DNA of 64,000 bases, taken from contig JAIPDO010000003.1 of assembly GCA_021737645.1 (NCBI GenBank), positions 1 through 64,000 on the forward strand, written 5' to 3'. Below, one piece after another: positions 49,302 through 58,423 of the stretch. How positions within the stretch are numbered: the first letter of the stretch is position 1; each line of letters opens with the position of its first letter. Under the pieces are notes generated by a model that did no database searches, was not told the DNA's origin, and worked only from the letters and a program-made list of their open reading frames with translations. Position numbers and translations under genes: made by a program. This DNA comes from Desulfarculaceae bacterium (GTDB lineage: Bacteria; Desulfobacterota; Desulfarculia; Desulfarculales; Desulfarculaceae).

Positions 49302-50258
49302 ATGAAAGCACTCATCACCGGCGGCTCCGGATTCATCGGCGCCCAACTGGCGCGACTGTTGGCGGCGGCGGGGCATAGCTCGGTAATCCTCGACCTGCAG
49401 CCGCCTCCGCCGGATTTGGCGGCCGATCCCGAAACTTACCCTTTTGTGCGGGCCTCGGTGACCAACCTGCCGGTGATGATCGACACCCTGCGCGCCCACC
49501 AGGCGGACACGGTGTTTCATCTGGGCGGCATGCTCTCCATGCCCTGCGAGCGCGACCCCTGGAGTGCCTTCGATGTGAACGTGGCCGGCACCTATCATCT
49601 TATAGAGGCGGCGCGCCTTAGCGGGGTGGAGCGCCTGGTCCTGTCCAGCAGCATCGCGGTGTTCGGGGAGGACCTGCCCGAAGGGCCCATCCACGACCAC
49701 AGCCTGCAACGTCCGGCCTCCATGTACGGAACCAGCAAAGTTTTCGGCGAGTTGCTGGGGCGTTTTTACGCCCGCCGCTTCGGCCTGGACTTCCGAGGCC
49801 TGCGCATTCCCTCGGTGGTGGGGCCCGGCTCCAAGGTGCCCCACATGTCCATCTACAATTGTTGGGCCATCGAGCGCCCCCTTCAGGGCGAGCCCTACGA
49901 AATTTTGGTGGAGCCCGCGACCCGCTGCCCCACCATCTATTACAAGGACGCGGCCCGGGCTTTGCTGGAATTGGGCCTGGCCCCGGTGTCGCGGATAAAA
50001 ACCAAGGTCTATAATATAGATGGCTTCAGTCCGGCCTATTCCGCCGCCGAGTTAGTGGAGGCGGTGCGGCGGAAAGTCCCCGGGGCGCGGCTTGAATTCA
50101 AGCCAGACCAGGAGATTACTTCCCTGATCCAGGCCATCGGCAGCCGCGAGTTGGATGACGGCAACGCCCGCCGGGAGTGGGGCTGGCAGCCGGGCTATGA
50201 CCTCCCCGGCATGATAGATGATTTCAGGACCGAGCTGGCCCGCCTGGGCCAGGCCTAG
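49302..50258 (+). CDS. NAD-dependent epimerase/dehydratase (extended SDR)
   Basis: The 318-residue protein begins with the Rossmann motif ALITGGSGFIGAQLARLLA. It has the extended-SDR active-site segments LSSSIAVFGED and YGTSKVFGELLGRFYARRFG with Y-x3-K. The C-terminal part holds the substrate. Known relatives epimerise or dehydrate sugar nucleotides, or act on small hydroxy acids such as L-threonine (Tdh-like SDRs). Lying inside the importer and BKACE operon, it may oxidise or epimerise the imported compound. The precise reaction is not known. Confidence 0.8.
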   Translation: MKALITGGSGFIGAQLARLLAAAGHSSVILDLQPPPPDLAADPETYPFVRASVTNLPVMIDTLRAHQADTVFHLGGMLSMPCERDPWSAFDVNVAGTYHLIEAARLSGVERLVLSSSIAVFGEDLPEGPIHDHSLQRPASMYGTSKVFGELLGRFYARRFGLDFRGLRIPSVVGPGSKVPHMSIYNCWAIERPLQGEPYEILVEPATRCPTIYYKDAARALLELGLAPVSRIKTKVYNIDGFSPAYSAAELVEAVRRKVPGARLEFKPDQEITSLIQAIGSRELDDGNARREWGWQPGYDLPGMIDDFRTELARLGQA

Positions 50259-50282
50259 TCCTTAGAGAAAGGCAGCAAGGCA

Positions 50283-51218
50283 ATGGCCAAGGGCAAACCA
50301 CGCAAGGCAATTATCACCGCAGCGGTTACCGGCTCCATACACACCCCCAGCATGTCGCCTTATCTGCCGGTCACCCCGGAGGAGCTTATCGCGGACGTCA
50401 TGTCGGTGCATGAGGCCGGAGGCGCGGTGGCCCATCTGCATGTGCGCGACCCCCAGACCGGCATCCCCAACGCGGACCAGGACCTTTACCGGGAGGTGGC
50501 CGGCGAGGTCAAGCGCCGCTGCGATATCGTGCTGTGCACCACCACCGGAGGCAAACTGGGCGAGTCAGTGGAGAACCGCTCCCAGGTCGTCGCCAACCTC
50601 CAGCCGGAGCTGGCTTCGCTGAACGCGGGATCACTGAACTTCGCCCTGTTCCACGTGGCCGGGCAATATCAGGACTGGAAGCACGAGTGGGAAAAGGACT
50701 ACCTGGAGGGTACCGAGGACTACATCTTCCCCAACACCTTTTACACCATGCGACGCTTCCTGGAGATAATGGGCCCCTTTGAGACCAAGCCCGAGTTCGA
50801 GATCTACGACGTGGGCATGATCAACAACCTGGCCCATCTCATCCAGGCGGGCCAGGTAAAGACTCCCGTGTATCTCCAGTTCGTAATGGGCATCCTGGGC
50901 GGCATCCCCGCCACGGTGGACAACCTGGTCTATATGGTGCAGACCGCCGAGCGGCTCATCGGCGATTTCCAGTGGTCGGTTTGCGCGGCCGGGCGCTTCC
51001 AGTTTCCCATGACCACCCACGGCCTGTTGATGGGCGGCAACGCCCGGGTGGGCCTGGAAGACAATCTCTATCTGGAAAAAGGCGTGCTGGCCAAGAACAG
51101 CGGCGAGCAGGTGGCCAAGCTTATCCGCATCGCCCGCGAGCTGGGCATCGAGCCCGCCACCCCGGAAGAGGCCAGGGAGATTCTGGGCCTCAAAGGCCTG
51201 GACAAGGTCAACTACTAA
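50283..51218 (+). CDS. BKACE (DUF849) beta-keto acid cleavage enzyme
   Basis: The 311-residue protein has the BKACE signature: AAVTGSIHTPSMSP, the zinc ligands H51 and H53 in VAHLHVRD, the third ligand near H246 in FPMTTHGLLMGGNARVGLEDN, and E259. BKACE enzymes condense a beta-keto acid with acetyl-CoA and cleave it to acetoacetate and a new acyl-CoA. Kce, the founding member, acts in lysine fermentation, but other lysine-fermentation genes are absent here, so the substrate differs. The segment DWKHEWEKDYLEG (about 131-143) looks like an insertion. It ends the catabolic locus at a strong terminator. Confidence 0.88.
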   Translation: MAKGKPRKAIITAAVTGSIHTPSMSPYLPVTPEELIADVMSVHEAGGAVAHLHVRDPQTGIPNADQDLYREVAGEVKRRCDIVLCTTTGGKLGESVENRSQVVANLQPELASLNAGSLNFALFHVAGQYQDWKHEWEKDYLEGTEDYIFPNTFYTMRRFLEIMGPFETKPEFEIYDVGMINNLAHLIQAGQVKTPVYLQFVMGILGGIPATVDNLVYMVQTAERLIGDFQWSVCAAGRFQFPMTTHGLLMGGNARVGLEDNLYLEKGVLAKNSGEQVAKLIRIARELGIEPATPEEAREILGLKGLDKVNY

Positions 51219-51236
51219 ATTCCCTTCCCCAGAGCC

Positions 51237-51296
51237 GGGGCGGTTTGCTCTTTCGGCCGGGTTGCTGGCACAGAGGGCGAACCGCCCCCTTTTTTT
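51237..51296 (+). terminator. Strong intrinsic terminator of the catabolic locus
   Basis: A long stem of GGGGCGGTTTGC with GCGAACCGCCCC, plus further wobble pairs around a 20-base loop, is followed by CTTTTTTT. It lies just after the BKACE stop and closes the operon. The rest of the gap to 51489 contains no gene; a TTGACA at 51420 lacks a good -10. Confidence 0.85.
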
Positions 51297-51489
51297 ATGG
51301 ACCCGCCTAATTTTATTCTTTGCCCGTTTTCTAAATTAATCCCCAACAAATGCAGGCAATATTCGTCTTGGCGCGTGCGGCGGGGTGGGGCTGGTTTGTG
51401 ACATTAGGCTCAAAACATCTTGACAGAAAGGTGAATCCATGGAAAAGTTTTATTGAAAACGAAACAGCGTACCACAGAGAGAGACACTA

Positions 51490-52290
51490 ATGCCGGTGAA
51501 GGTAGTCGAATCCCTGCTCAAGGGCTTGAAGGTCATGGAAGCCGTGGCCCGTCATCCCCATGGACAGAGCTTGCCGGAGATTATCCGTCAAACCGGCCTG
51601 CCCAAGGCCACCGCCTACCGTATGTTGCAAACCCTGGTGGCCAGCAATTACCTACACTACTTTGAAGACACCGCCAAATACCAGCTCGGCCCCAAGGTCA
51701 TGTCGCTGGGTATGTCCTCCCTGGCCGGCCAAGACCTGGCCCCGCTGGCCGAACCTTATCTAAAGGAGCTTTCCCAGCGCATCCGCCAGAACGTGAACCT
51801 GGGAATCCTGGACGCCAGCGAGGTGGTGTACATCATCCGCATAAAGGTGCGCCGCATCCTGGGCATCGACCTGGTGGTCGGCAGCCGCCTGCCCGCCTAC
51901 AACAGCGCCATCGGATGGGCCCTGCTGGCCTTTGCCGAGCCCAAGCGCATGCAGATCGTCCTTGACCAAATCGCCCAAGACGAGGAACTGGCCCGCCAGG
52001 CGGGGCCACACGGGGTCAACCTGGTGAAGCGGCTGGAGCGCATCCGCCAGGATGGCTATGCCCTGGGCGAGGACGAGTACGTGGCCGGACTCAGGTCGGT
52101 GGCCGTGCCGGTGTTCAACCAAACCGGCTACTGCGAAGCAGCCATCAACGTTCCGGTATTCAGCCAGTTCTGCAGCAAGCAAGAGCTGCTGGGGCAACAC
52201 CTGCCCCTGGTGCTGGAAACCGCTGAAACCATCTCCCAGCTCCGGGGTTACACACCCGGCAATCCATCAGTATCAAGGAGCCAGCGATGA
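51490..52290 (+). CDS. IclR-family transcriptional regulator
   Basis: The 266-residue protein has an IclR winged helix at the N-terminus (SLPEIIRQTGLPKATAYRMLQTLVAS, about 28-53) and an effector-binding GAF-like domain (about 80-250, with LPAYNSAIGWALLA and GYALGEDEYVAGLRSVAVPV). IclR proteins respond to aromatic or small organic acids. Its last bases overlap the EPSPS-like gene start (ATGA). It is the first gene of the transporter locus, so it is the likely controller of it. Confidence 0.88.
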   Translation: MPVKVVESLLKGLKVMEAVARHPHGQSLPEIIRQTGLPKATAYRMLQTLVASNYLHYFEDTAKYQLGPKVMSLGMSSLAGQDLAPLAEPYLKELSQRIRQNVNLGILDASEVVYIIRIKVRRILGIDLVVGSRLPAYNSAIGWALLAFAEPKRMQIVLDQIAQDEELARQAGPHGVNLVKRLERIRQDGYALGEDEYVAGLRSVAVPVFNQTGYCEAAINVPVFSQFCSKQELLGQHLPLVLETAETISQLRGYTPGNPSVSRSQR

Positions 52291-53576
52291 AGTTCATAGT
52301 AACCAGGTCCTCTCTGAAGGGGACCACCCGCATTCCGGGAAACAAGTCCGCCACCGCACGGGCCATAATCTTGGCGGCTCTGGCCGAGGGCACCTCCAAG
52401 GTCGGCAACTGCCTTCCCGGCCTGGACAGCTTTTCCATCGTGGAGATGATGCGGGCCTTGGGGGCCAAGATAGACACCTCCAATCCCGAATGCTGGGTGT
52501 TCCAGGGCGTGGCCAACCAGCCCCAGGTGCCTGCCTGCGTCTTGGATGCCGGAAACTCCGGCACCGGCTACTATCAAATCGCGGCCATCGCCTCGTTGGT
52601 CAAAGGCTGCTCGGTGGTCTCCGGCGACTACCAGATATGCCGCCGTCCGGCCCAGCCGCTCATTGACGCCCTGGGTGATCTGGGAGTCGATGTGGTTTCC
52701 ACTCGCGGCAACGGCCTGGCGCCTTTGGTGGTCAAGGGTCCCATGACCGGCGGCAAGACCAAGCTGCCCGGCGTGAACTCCCAGTGGCTCAGCCCCCTGC
52801 TCATCGCCGGGTGCCTCAGCCCCGAGGGCATCACCGTGGTGGAGGACAACCTCATGGAGCGTCCCTATGTGGACATGACCATGGGCTGGATACGCACTGC
52901 CGGCGGCGAGGTGAGCCACGACAATTACGACGTGTTCACCATACCCGGCGGCCAGAAGTACAAGGGCTTTACCGCCGACATCCCCGCCGACTGGGGCAGC
53001 TCGGGCTATCCCATGGTGGCTGCGGCCATCACCGACTCCAAGGTCACCTTTACGGGCATGGACCCCGACGACTACGCGGGTGAGAAGGCCTACCCCCACA
53101 TCATTAAGGCCATGGGCGGCAACGTCACCTTCGAAGACGAGGGCCGCACCGTTACCGTGGAGGGTGGCACAGAGCTACAGGGCATCGAGATTGACTGCTC
53201 CGGGACCCCGGACGCGGTTCCCGCCCTGGCGGTGTTGGGCTGCAAGGCGCAGGGCAAGACACTCCTGTACAACATCGAGGCCAGCCGCCTGAAGGAGACC
53301 GACCGCACCCGCTCCATCATGGAAGAACTTATAAAGATGGGCGGCAAGTTCGAGGAGACCGAGGGCAGCCTGACCGTTTATCACTCCGAGCTCAAGGGCA
53401 CCCGCATCGATGGACGCCACGACCACCGTATCGTGATGGCCACCGCCGTGGCCGCCATGATCGCCGATGGCGAGACCATGATCGACGACGCCGAATACGT
53501 GGGGGTGTCCTTCCCCAACTTCTACGAAGTCATGACTTCGTTGGGGGCCGACATCCACCGCATGGAGATCGTCTAA
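52287..53576 (+). CDS. Divergent EPSP-synthase-family enolpyruvyltransferase
   Basis: The 429-residue protein has the EPSPS fold and many active-site residues: K20, S21 and R25 in IPGNKSATARAI, N90-S-G-T93 in the NAGT position, R119/R120, S165-Q166 in NSQWLSPLL, D309, E337/R340 in KETDR and D379-H-R381. It differs at the PEP-loop motif NSGT and at the K-x-FP position, where VSFP (V408) replaces the usual K of E. coli K411. It may still transfer enolpyruvyl from PEP, but on another substrate. It sits between IclR and a TAXI-TRAP operon, not among shikimate genes. Confidence 0.8.
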   Translation: MKFIVTRSSLKGTTRIPGNKSATARAIILAALAEGTSKVGNCLPGLDSFSIVEMMRALGAKIDTSNPECWVFQGVANQPQVPACVLDAGNSGTGYYQIAAIASLVKGCSVVSGDYQICRRPAQPLIDALGDLGVDVVSTRGNGLAPLVVKGPMTGGKTKLPGVNSQWLSPLLIAGCLSPEGITVVEDNLMERPYVDMTMGWIRTAGGEVSHDNYDVFTIPGGQKYKGFTADIPADWGSSGYPMVAAAITDSKVTFTGMDPDDYAGEKAYPHIIKAMGGNVTFEDEGRTVTVEGGTELQGIEIDCSGTPDAVPALAVLGCKAQGKTLLYNIEASRLKETDRTRSIMEELIKMGGKFEETEGSLTVYHSELKGTRIDGRHDHRIVMATAVAAMIADGETMIDDAEYVGVSFPNFYEVMTSLGADIHRMEIV

Positions 53577-53668
53577 ATATAGAAGGGGGCTCATGCCCCT
53601 GCACGCTGTTTTAATCAAGGTTGGGCCGGAACTGCTTCGGCCCGCGGGAAAAATGGGGAGAGAGTACT

Positions 53669-54640
53669 ATGAGAAAAGTTCTGATCATCGGCATGACCCT
53701 GGCTTTGGGCCTGGCCTTGGCCCTGCCGGCCGCGGCCGCTGACAAACGCATCAGCATCGGCACCGCCGGCACCGCCGGGGCGCTTTACCCCATGGGTGTG
53801 GCCATGGCCGAAACCATCAACCGTCACGTGCCCGGCTACAAGGCTTCGGCCGAGGCCAGCTCCGCTTCTTTGGAGAACATCCGCAACCTGTCCCAAGGCA
53901 ACGTTGACTGGGCCATCAGCCAGAACGAAGTGGCTTTTTTGGCCTACAACGGCGAGGGCAAATACAAGGGCCGCGCGGTTTCTTCGCTGCGCTCGTTGTT
54001 CGGCACCCTGCTGTCCTGGGCTCAGATTTTCACCAGCGCCGACAGCAAGATCACCAGCGTCAAGGACTTCAAGGGCAAGCGCATCGGCGTGGGCGCCCCT
54101 GGTAGCGGCGGCGAGCGGGCCGCTCAGAAGATCCTGACTTACTACGGCCTGACCTACAAGGACATCAAGCCCGAGTTCATGTCCAACGCCGAAATGGTGG
54201 CCGCGCTCAAGGACGGCACCCTGGACGCTTTCATCATCACCCACCCCCTGAAGTCCGCCGCTCTGCTGGACCTGACCACCAGCTACAAGGTGAAGATGGT
54301 CCCCGTGGCCGACGACGGCTTCTACAAGAAGTACCCCTTCTTCACCAAGCTGGAAGTGCCTGCCGGCACCTACCGCAACGTGGACAAGGCGGTGGCCACC
54401 CCCACCAGCCGCGTGGTCATGTACACCAGCACCAAGGCCGGACTGTCGGTTGACGCCGTGTACGCCATGCTCAAGGGCCTGTGGGCCAATACCGGCGAGT
54501 GGACCAACACCCACCCGGCGGTGAAGAAGTACACCACCCTCAAGGACGCGGTTAAGGGCTTGCAAGTACCCCTGCATCCCGGTGCGGTGAAGTTCTACAA
54601 GGAAAAGGGCCTGGACGTCCCGGCCAACTTGATCAAGTAG
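53669..54640 (+). CDS. TAXI-family TRAP transporter solute-binding protein
   Basis: The 323-residue protein starts at ATG 53669, after GGGGAG. A signal peptide (MRKVLIIGMTLALGLALALPAAA) is followed by the TAXI hallmark ISIGTAGTAGALYPMGVAMAE, then WAISQNEVAF, KRIGVGAPGSGGERAAQKIL and DAFIITHPL. TAXI proteins feed fused TRAP permeases. Its substrate is unknown, although TAXI proteins are linked with glutamate, aromatic acids and orphan compounds. It begins the four-gene transporter set with the upstream EPSPS-like gene. Confidence 0.9.
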   Translation: MRKVLIIGMTLALGLALALPAAAADKRISIGTAGTAGALYPMGVAMAETINRHVPGYKASAEASSASLENIRNLSQGNVDWAISQNEVAFLAYNGEGKYKGRAVSSLRSLFGTLLSWAQIFTSADSKITSVKDFKGKRIGVGAPGSGGERAAQKILTYYGLTYKDIKPEFMSNAEMVAALKDGTLDAFIITHPLKSAALLDLTTSYKVKMVPVADDGFYKKYPFFTKLEVPAGTYRNVDKAVATPTSRVVMYTSTKAGLSVDAVYAMLKGLWANTGEWTNTHPAVKKYTTLKDAVKGLQVPLHPGAVKFYKEKGLDVPANLIK

Positions 54641-54657
54641 CGACTGGAATCTGAAGC

Positions 54658-55155
54658 ATGTCAGCGCTCTCCCGCCAGGGCAAATTCATCCTGCTAACGC
54701 TCCTGGTGCTCCTATGCCTTCCCCTGCCCGCGGCGGGGGAGGGTGGCGGGAGGGCGCTGTTTATCTACAATCCCCAGACCGGGCTGCGAGCTCAGCTTCC
54801 GGCCCAAGACGTGGACTATGTAACCATCAGGTTCTTCCACTCCTACGACTGTGTGTGGGTGGAGGAGTCCTTCCGGCTGGTGGACGGCAAATTCTACCCC
54901 TACGAAGTTTCATACGGGGCCGACACCTACGACTACCGCGACCAACGCTACAAGAGCCGTGCCCGAGTGGGCGCACACCAGGTCCATTTGACCGACATTG
55001 AACCCCGCCCCTCGGATATTCTGGCCCAAATCGCCACCCGAGTGGCCTTCACCAAACCCCAACAACTGATTTTGCATAACACCAAGGGCAGCCGCGTCTA
55101 CCTGTTCACCCAGTGGGGCAGGCCGGGACAACCTTTGGTCTTCAGCATAAAGTGA
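54658..55155 (+). CDS. DUF1850 protein of TAXI-TRAP loci
   Basis: The 165-residue protein has an N-terminal signal or anchor segment (FILLTLLVLLCLPLPAAGEG) and a domain with VDYVTIRFFHSYDCVWVEESFR, the DUF1850 pattern usually found between a TAXI binding protein and a fused TRAP permease. Its role is not established; it may be a small accessory of the transporter in the periplasm. It is 17 bp after the TAXI gene and 7 bp before the permease gene. Confidence 0.78.
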   Translation: MSALSRQGKFILLTLLVLLCLPLPAAGEGGGRALFIYNPQTGLRAQLPAQDVDYVTIRFFHSYDCVWVEESFRLVDGKFYPYEVSYGADTYDYRDQRYKSRARVGAHQVHLTDIEPRPSDILAQIATRVAFTKPQQLILHNTKGSRVYLFTQWGRPGQPLVFSIK

Positions 55156-55162
55156 GGCGAAA

Positions 55163-57085
55163 ATGGCTGCGTCCGACCAAAATAAAGGGCCCAAGCGCCA
55201 GCTGAGCGGCATAGCCCGCTGGCTGGTGTTCACCGTCGCGGTTGGCCTGGCTTGTTTTCATCTATACACCGCCGCTTTTGGCGTGATGTCTCCCCTGTAT
55301 CAGCGCTCCATCCACCTGATGGGCCTGATGCTGCTGACCTTCATGATCTACCGGGCCATTTCCGGCCGCGGCGGAGCCAACCCCGGCATCATTGACTGGA
55401 TCGTCAGCCTGGGCATGATCGCCGTGGCGGTATTTTTCATCCAGTCCTTTGTCCCCGAGGCGGTGCTGGAGCGGGGCATCATGGGGCCCACCGATCTGGA
55501 GATCTGGATGGGCGGGGTGTTGGTGATTTTGATTTTGGAGGGTACCCGGCGCACCGTGGGCATGCCCATCGTGCTGGTGGCCGTGGCCTTTTTGGCCTAC
55601 GGCATGCTGGGCCCCTACATGCCCGATATGCTGGCCCACAAGGGCTACAGCCCCCAGCGCCTGGTGAGTTACCTGGTGTGGACCACCGAGGGCGTGTTCG
55701 GCATCCCCATCGCGGTTTCGGCCACCTTCGTGGTGGTGTTCATCATCTTCGGCGCTTTCCTGGATAAGCTGGGCGCGGGCAATTTCTTCATCCAGTTGGC
55801 CCTGGCCCTCACCGGGCGGCGCAGGGGCGGACCGGCGCTCACCTCGGTGGTGGCCTCCGGCCTCATGGGCTCCATCAGCGGCTCATCGGTGTCCAACGTG
55901 GTGACCACCGGCACTTTCACCATCCCCCTGATGAAGCGCACCGGCTATTCGCCGCTGTTCGCCGGGGCGGTGGAAGCGGTGGCCTCCACCGGTGGGCAGA
56001 TCATGCCCCCGGTCATGGGCGCGGGCGCTTTTGTCATGGCCGAGCTTCTGGGCACCTCCTATGCCAACATCGCCCTGGCGGCTGCCATTCCGGCGCTGCT
56101 TTATTTCACCTCGGTGGGTCTGATGGTCTATTTCGAGGCCCAGCGCAAACAGCTCAAGGTGCTCAGCAAAGACGAGGTCCCCAAGGCCTCCGACACCCTA
56201 CGCAAGGGCTATCACCTGCTTATCCCCTTGGTGGTGCTGGTCTACCTTTTGGTCGTCCAACAGCTCTCGCCCATGCTCTCGGGCTTTTATGCCATCTGCA
56301 CCCTGGTTATAACCGCCTCGCTTTACATCGTGGTGCGCGAAAAGCGCTTCCCCTGGCGGGAGATCATCGAAGCTCTGGAGAAGGGCATCATCACCGCCGT
56401 GCCCGTGGCCATGGCCTGCGCGGCGGCAGGATTGGTCATCGGCGTGGTGTCGTTGACCGGCCTGGGCGTGCGCTTCACTCAGATGGTGATCCATCTCTCC
56501 GGCGGGGTGCTCTGGCTGGGCGGCCTGCTGACCATGGTGGCCTGCATCATCCTGGGCATGGGCTTGCCCACCACGGCGGCCTACATCATCACCGCCATCT
56601 TGGGTGTGCCGGCCCTGACCGACATGGGCGTCTCGCCCCTGCAAGCCCACATGTTTATTTTCTACTTCGCTATCATTTCCTTCATCACCCCGCCGGTGGC
56701 CATCAGCGCCTACGCGGCCAGCGGCATCGCGGGCACCAACGCCATGAACACCGGGTTCCAGTCATTCAAGCTGGGCCTGGCCGGCTTCATCGTGCCCTTT
56801 TTGTTCCTGTACAGCCCCTCCATAGTGCTGGAGGGCAGCGTGGTGCAGATCATCCTCAACTCGACCACCGCCCTGTTGGGGGTAACCGCACTGGCCGGTG
56901 GCTTGGTGGGCTGGTTCGCCATGCCCCTGAACTTATGGCAGCGCTTGCTGTTTTTGGCCGCTGCCGTGGCCCTCATCGTACCCAACATCCTGATGAGCTT
57001 GGCCGGTATCGTGCCCATGGTGGCCATGGTGGTCTACGCCATCTCCAAAAAACGGGGTGGCCCGGCTCAGGCGAGCCGTGCCTAA
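55163..57085 (+). CDS. Fused TRAP transporter 4TM/12TM permease
   Basis: The 640-residue protein has about sixteen transmembrane segments, combining the small DctQ-like and large DctM-like subunits as in TAXI-type systems (TIGR02123 layout). Segments with FGAFLDKLGAGNFFIQL, GSISGSSVSNVVTTGTFTIPLMKRTGYSP and ILGMGLPTTAAYIITAILGVPALTDMGVSPLQAH are typical of the substrate path. It uses a sodium or proton gradient. It overlaps the downstream MFS gene in a short frame overlap. Confidence 0.9.
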   Translation: MAASDQNKGPKRQLSGIARWLVFTVAVGLACFHLYTAAFGVMSPLYQRSIHLMGLMLLTFMIYRAISGRGGANPGIIDWIVSLGMIAVAVFFIQSFVPEAVLERGIMGPTDLEIWMGGVLVILILEGTRRTVGMPIVLVAVAFLAYGMLGPYMPDMLAHKGYSPQRLVSYLVWTTEGVFGIPIAVSATFVVVFIIFGAFLDKLGAGNFFIQLALALTGRRRGGPALTSVVASGLMGSISGSSVSNVVTTGTFTIPLMKRTGYSPLFAGAVEAVASTGGQIMPPVMGAGAFVMAELLGTSYANIALAAAIPALLYFTSVGLMVYFEAQRKQLKVLSKDEVPKASDTLRKGYHLLIPLVVLVYLLVVQQLSPMLSGFYAICTLVITASLYIVVREKRFPWREIIEALEKGIITAVPVAMACAAAGLVIGVVSLTGLGVRFTQMVIHLSGGVLWLGGLLTMVACIILGMGLPTTAAYIITAILGVPALTDMGVSPLQAHMFIFYFAIISFITPPVAISAYAASGIAGTNAMNTGFQSFKLGLAGFIVPFLFLYSPSIVLEGSVVQIILNSTTALLGVTALAGGLVGWFAMPLNLWQRLLFLAAAVALIVPNILMSLAGIVPMVAMVVYAISKKRGGPAQASRA

Positions 57086-58355
57086 AACCGAGATCCTGTA
57101 TCGCGCCTCGCCTTACCGTTGGGTGATCCTGGGGCTGCTGTCCTTTTCTTATCTGCTGGTGTACGTGCACCGCATGTGCCCGGCGGTGTTGGCCGAGGAC
57201 ATCATGCACTCTTTCGGGGTGTCGGGGGCCACCACCGGGCTTTTGGCCTCCGCCTACTTCTACCCCTATGCCCTAATGCAGGCGCCGGGCGGCCTTATCG
57301 CCGACAAGCTGGGCCCCCGCCGCCTGGTCACCCTGTCCATGCTGGCCGCCAGCCTGGGCTCGGTGCTCTTCGCCCTGTCCATCGGGGTGGGCACCGCCTT
57401 CTGGTCCCGGGTGCTGGTGGGCCTGGGGGTGTCGGTGGTATTGGTGCCCACCTACAAGGCGCTCACCACTTGGTTTCCGGCCAAGGACTATGTCCTGGGC
57501 ACTTCCCTGGTTATATCCATCGCGGGCCTCGGCGGCCTGCTGGCCGGGTCCCCTCTGGCTTGGCTCAGCGATTCCATCGGCTGGCGGGGCAGCTTCTGGG
57601 TGATCGCCGGGTGCACCATGATCGACGCCCTGCTGGTGTGGTTTTTGGTGCGCGACAAGCCCCAGGATTTTGGCCTGCCTCCGGTGGAACCCAGCCATGG
57701 GGAGGGACGCCCCGAGCCGGCCGTCCCCGCCATGCGGGTTTTGGGCATGGTGCTGGGCAGCAAGGATTTCTGGCTGCCGGCGGGCTGGTTCTTTTTCAAC
57801 GGCGGCATCCTGTTCAGCTTCGCCGGATTGTGGGCCGGGCCTTATTTCATGCAGGCCTACGCCATGAGCAAGTCCCAGGCCGGGCAGGTGATCAACGTCT
57901 TCGCCTTTGGCTGGGTGTTCGGGCCGCTCATCTTCGCCTGGATCGCGGCCAAGGTTCCCTCCCGAGGCGCGGTGATGGGCGGCAGCATGGTGGTATGGGC
58001 CGCTATCCTTATCTGGATGCTGGCCCGCAACGGCGAAATGAATCTGCCCGAGATATACGCCTGGAACCTCATCTTCGGCTTTTTGGGCGCGGGCCCGGCC
58101 GGGGTGTGCTTCGCGGCGGTCAAGGAGCGTTTTCCGCTGCGCATCGCGGGCACGGTCACCGGCTTCACCTACATGTTCCCCATGATAGGCAGCGCCATAT
58201 ATCAGCCTCTGGCCGGGGCCATTTTGGACCGCTCGGGCAACATGGCCGCCGGGCTGGGCGCGGCCGACTTCACCCCGCTGTTTTGGCTCTACCTTGCCTC
58301 CACCGTGGCCGCTGGAGTTTTGGCCTACGCCTTGCGGCCAAAGCGAGAGCATTAA
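57078..58355 (+). CDS. Major facilitator superfamily transporter (OFA/hexuronate-like)
   Basis: From GTG 57078 it has 425 residues and twelve hydrophobic segments. FSYLLVYVHRMCPAVLAEDI at the start, YALMQAPGGLIADKLGPRRL after helix 2 (the MFS signature) and the GPLIFAWIAAKVPSRGAVM half-loop are clear. It overlaps the TRAP permease stop by a few bases, so an upstream start at 57057 is possible. A second importer or an exporter for the same product is a plausible role. It is the last gene of the transcription unit, ended by a strong terminator. Confidence 0.8.
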   Translation: MPKTEILYRASPYRWVILGLLSFSYLLVYVHRMCPAVLAEDIMHSFGVSGATTGLLASAYFYPYALMQAPGGLIADKLGPRRLVTLSMLAASLGSVLFALSIGVGTAFWSRVLVGLGVSVVLVPTYKALTTWFPAKDYVLGTSLVISIAGLGGLLAGSPLAWLSDSIGWRGSFWVIAGCTMIDALLVWFLVRDKPQDFGLPPVEPSHGEGRPEPAVPAMRVLGMVLGSKDFWLPAGWFFFNGGILFSFAGLWAGPYFMQAYAMSKSQAGQVINVFAFGWVFGPLIFAWIAAKVPSRGAVMGGSMVVWAAILIWMLARNGEMNLPEIYAWNLIFGFLGAGPAGVCFAAVKERFPLRIAGTVTGFTYMFPMIGSAIYQPLAGAILDRSGNMAAGLGAADFTPLFWLYLASTVAAGVLAYALRPKREH

Positions 58356-58397
58356 AACCCAAGGGCCTCCCGGGAGGCCCGGGATCGTCGTCACCAA

Positions 58398-58423
58398 GGG
58401 GAGCCGCTGTGGCTTCCCTTTTT
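58398..58423 (+). terminator. Intrinsic terminator after the MFS gene
   Basis: GGGGAGCC and GGCTTCCC (one G-T wobble) with a 5-base loop are followed by TTTTT. It overlaps the 3' end of the convergent EAL-GGDDF gene. A perfect palindrome GGGCCTCC/GGGAGGCCC also lies at 58363-58380. Confidence 0.75.

Noticed and set aside
50283-51218. Assignment of the BKACE gene as lysine-fermentation Kce
   Set aside because: No aminomutase, diaminohexanoate dehydrogenase or Kal genes are present; the neighbourhood is a Liv importer and a 3-hydroxyacyl-CoA-type dehydrogenase.
51420-51460. TTGACA upstream of the IclR gene as a promoter
   Set aside because: No acceptable -10 hexamer lies 16-18 bases downstream, so I do not annotate it.
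52287-53576. Simple naming as shikimate-pathway aroA
   Set aside because: Changed residues at the NAGT and K-x-FP positions and its place in an IclR/TAXI-TRAP operon argue against a routine housekeeping role; this cannot be decided without the whole genome.
53623-53644. Hairpin GGGCCG/CGGCCC before the TAXI gene as a terminator
   Set aside because: The stem is short and has no T-tract, and the genes on both sides are likely one operon.
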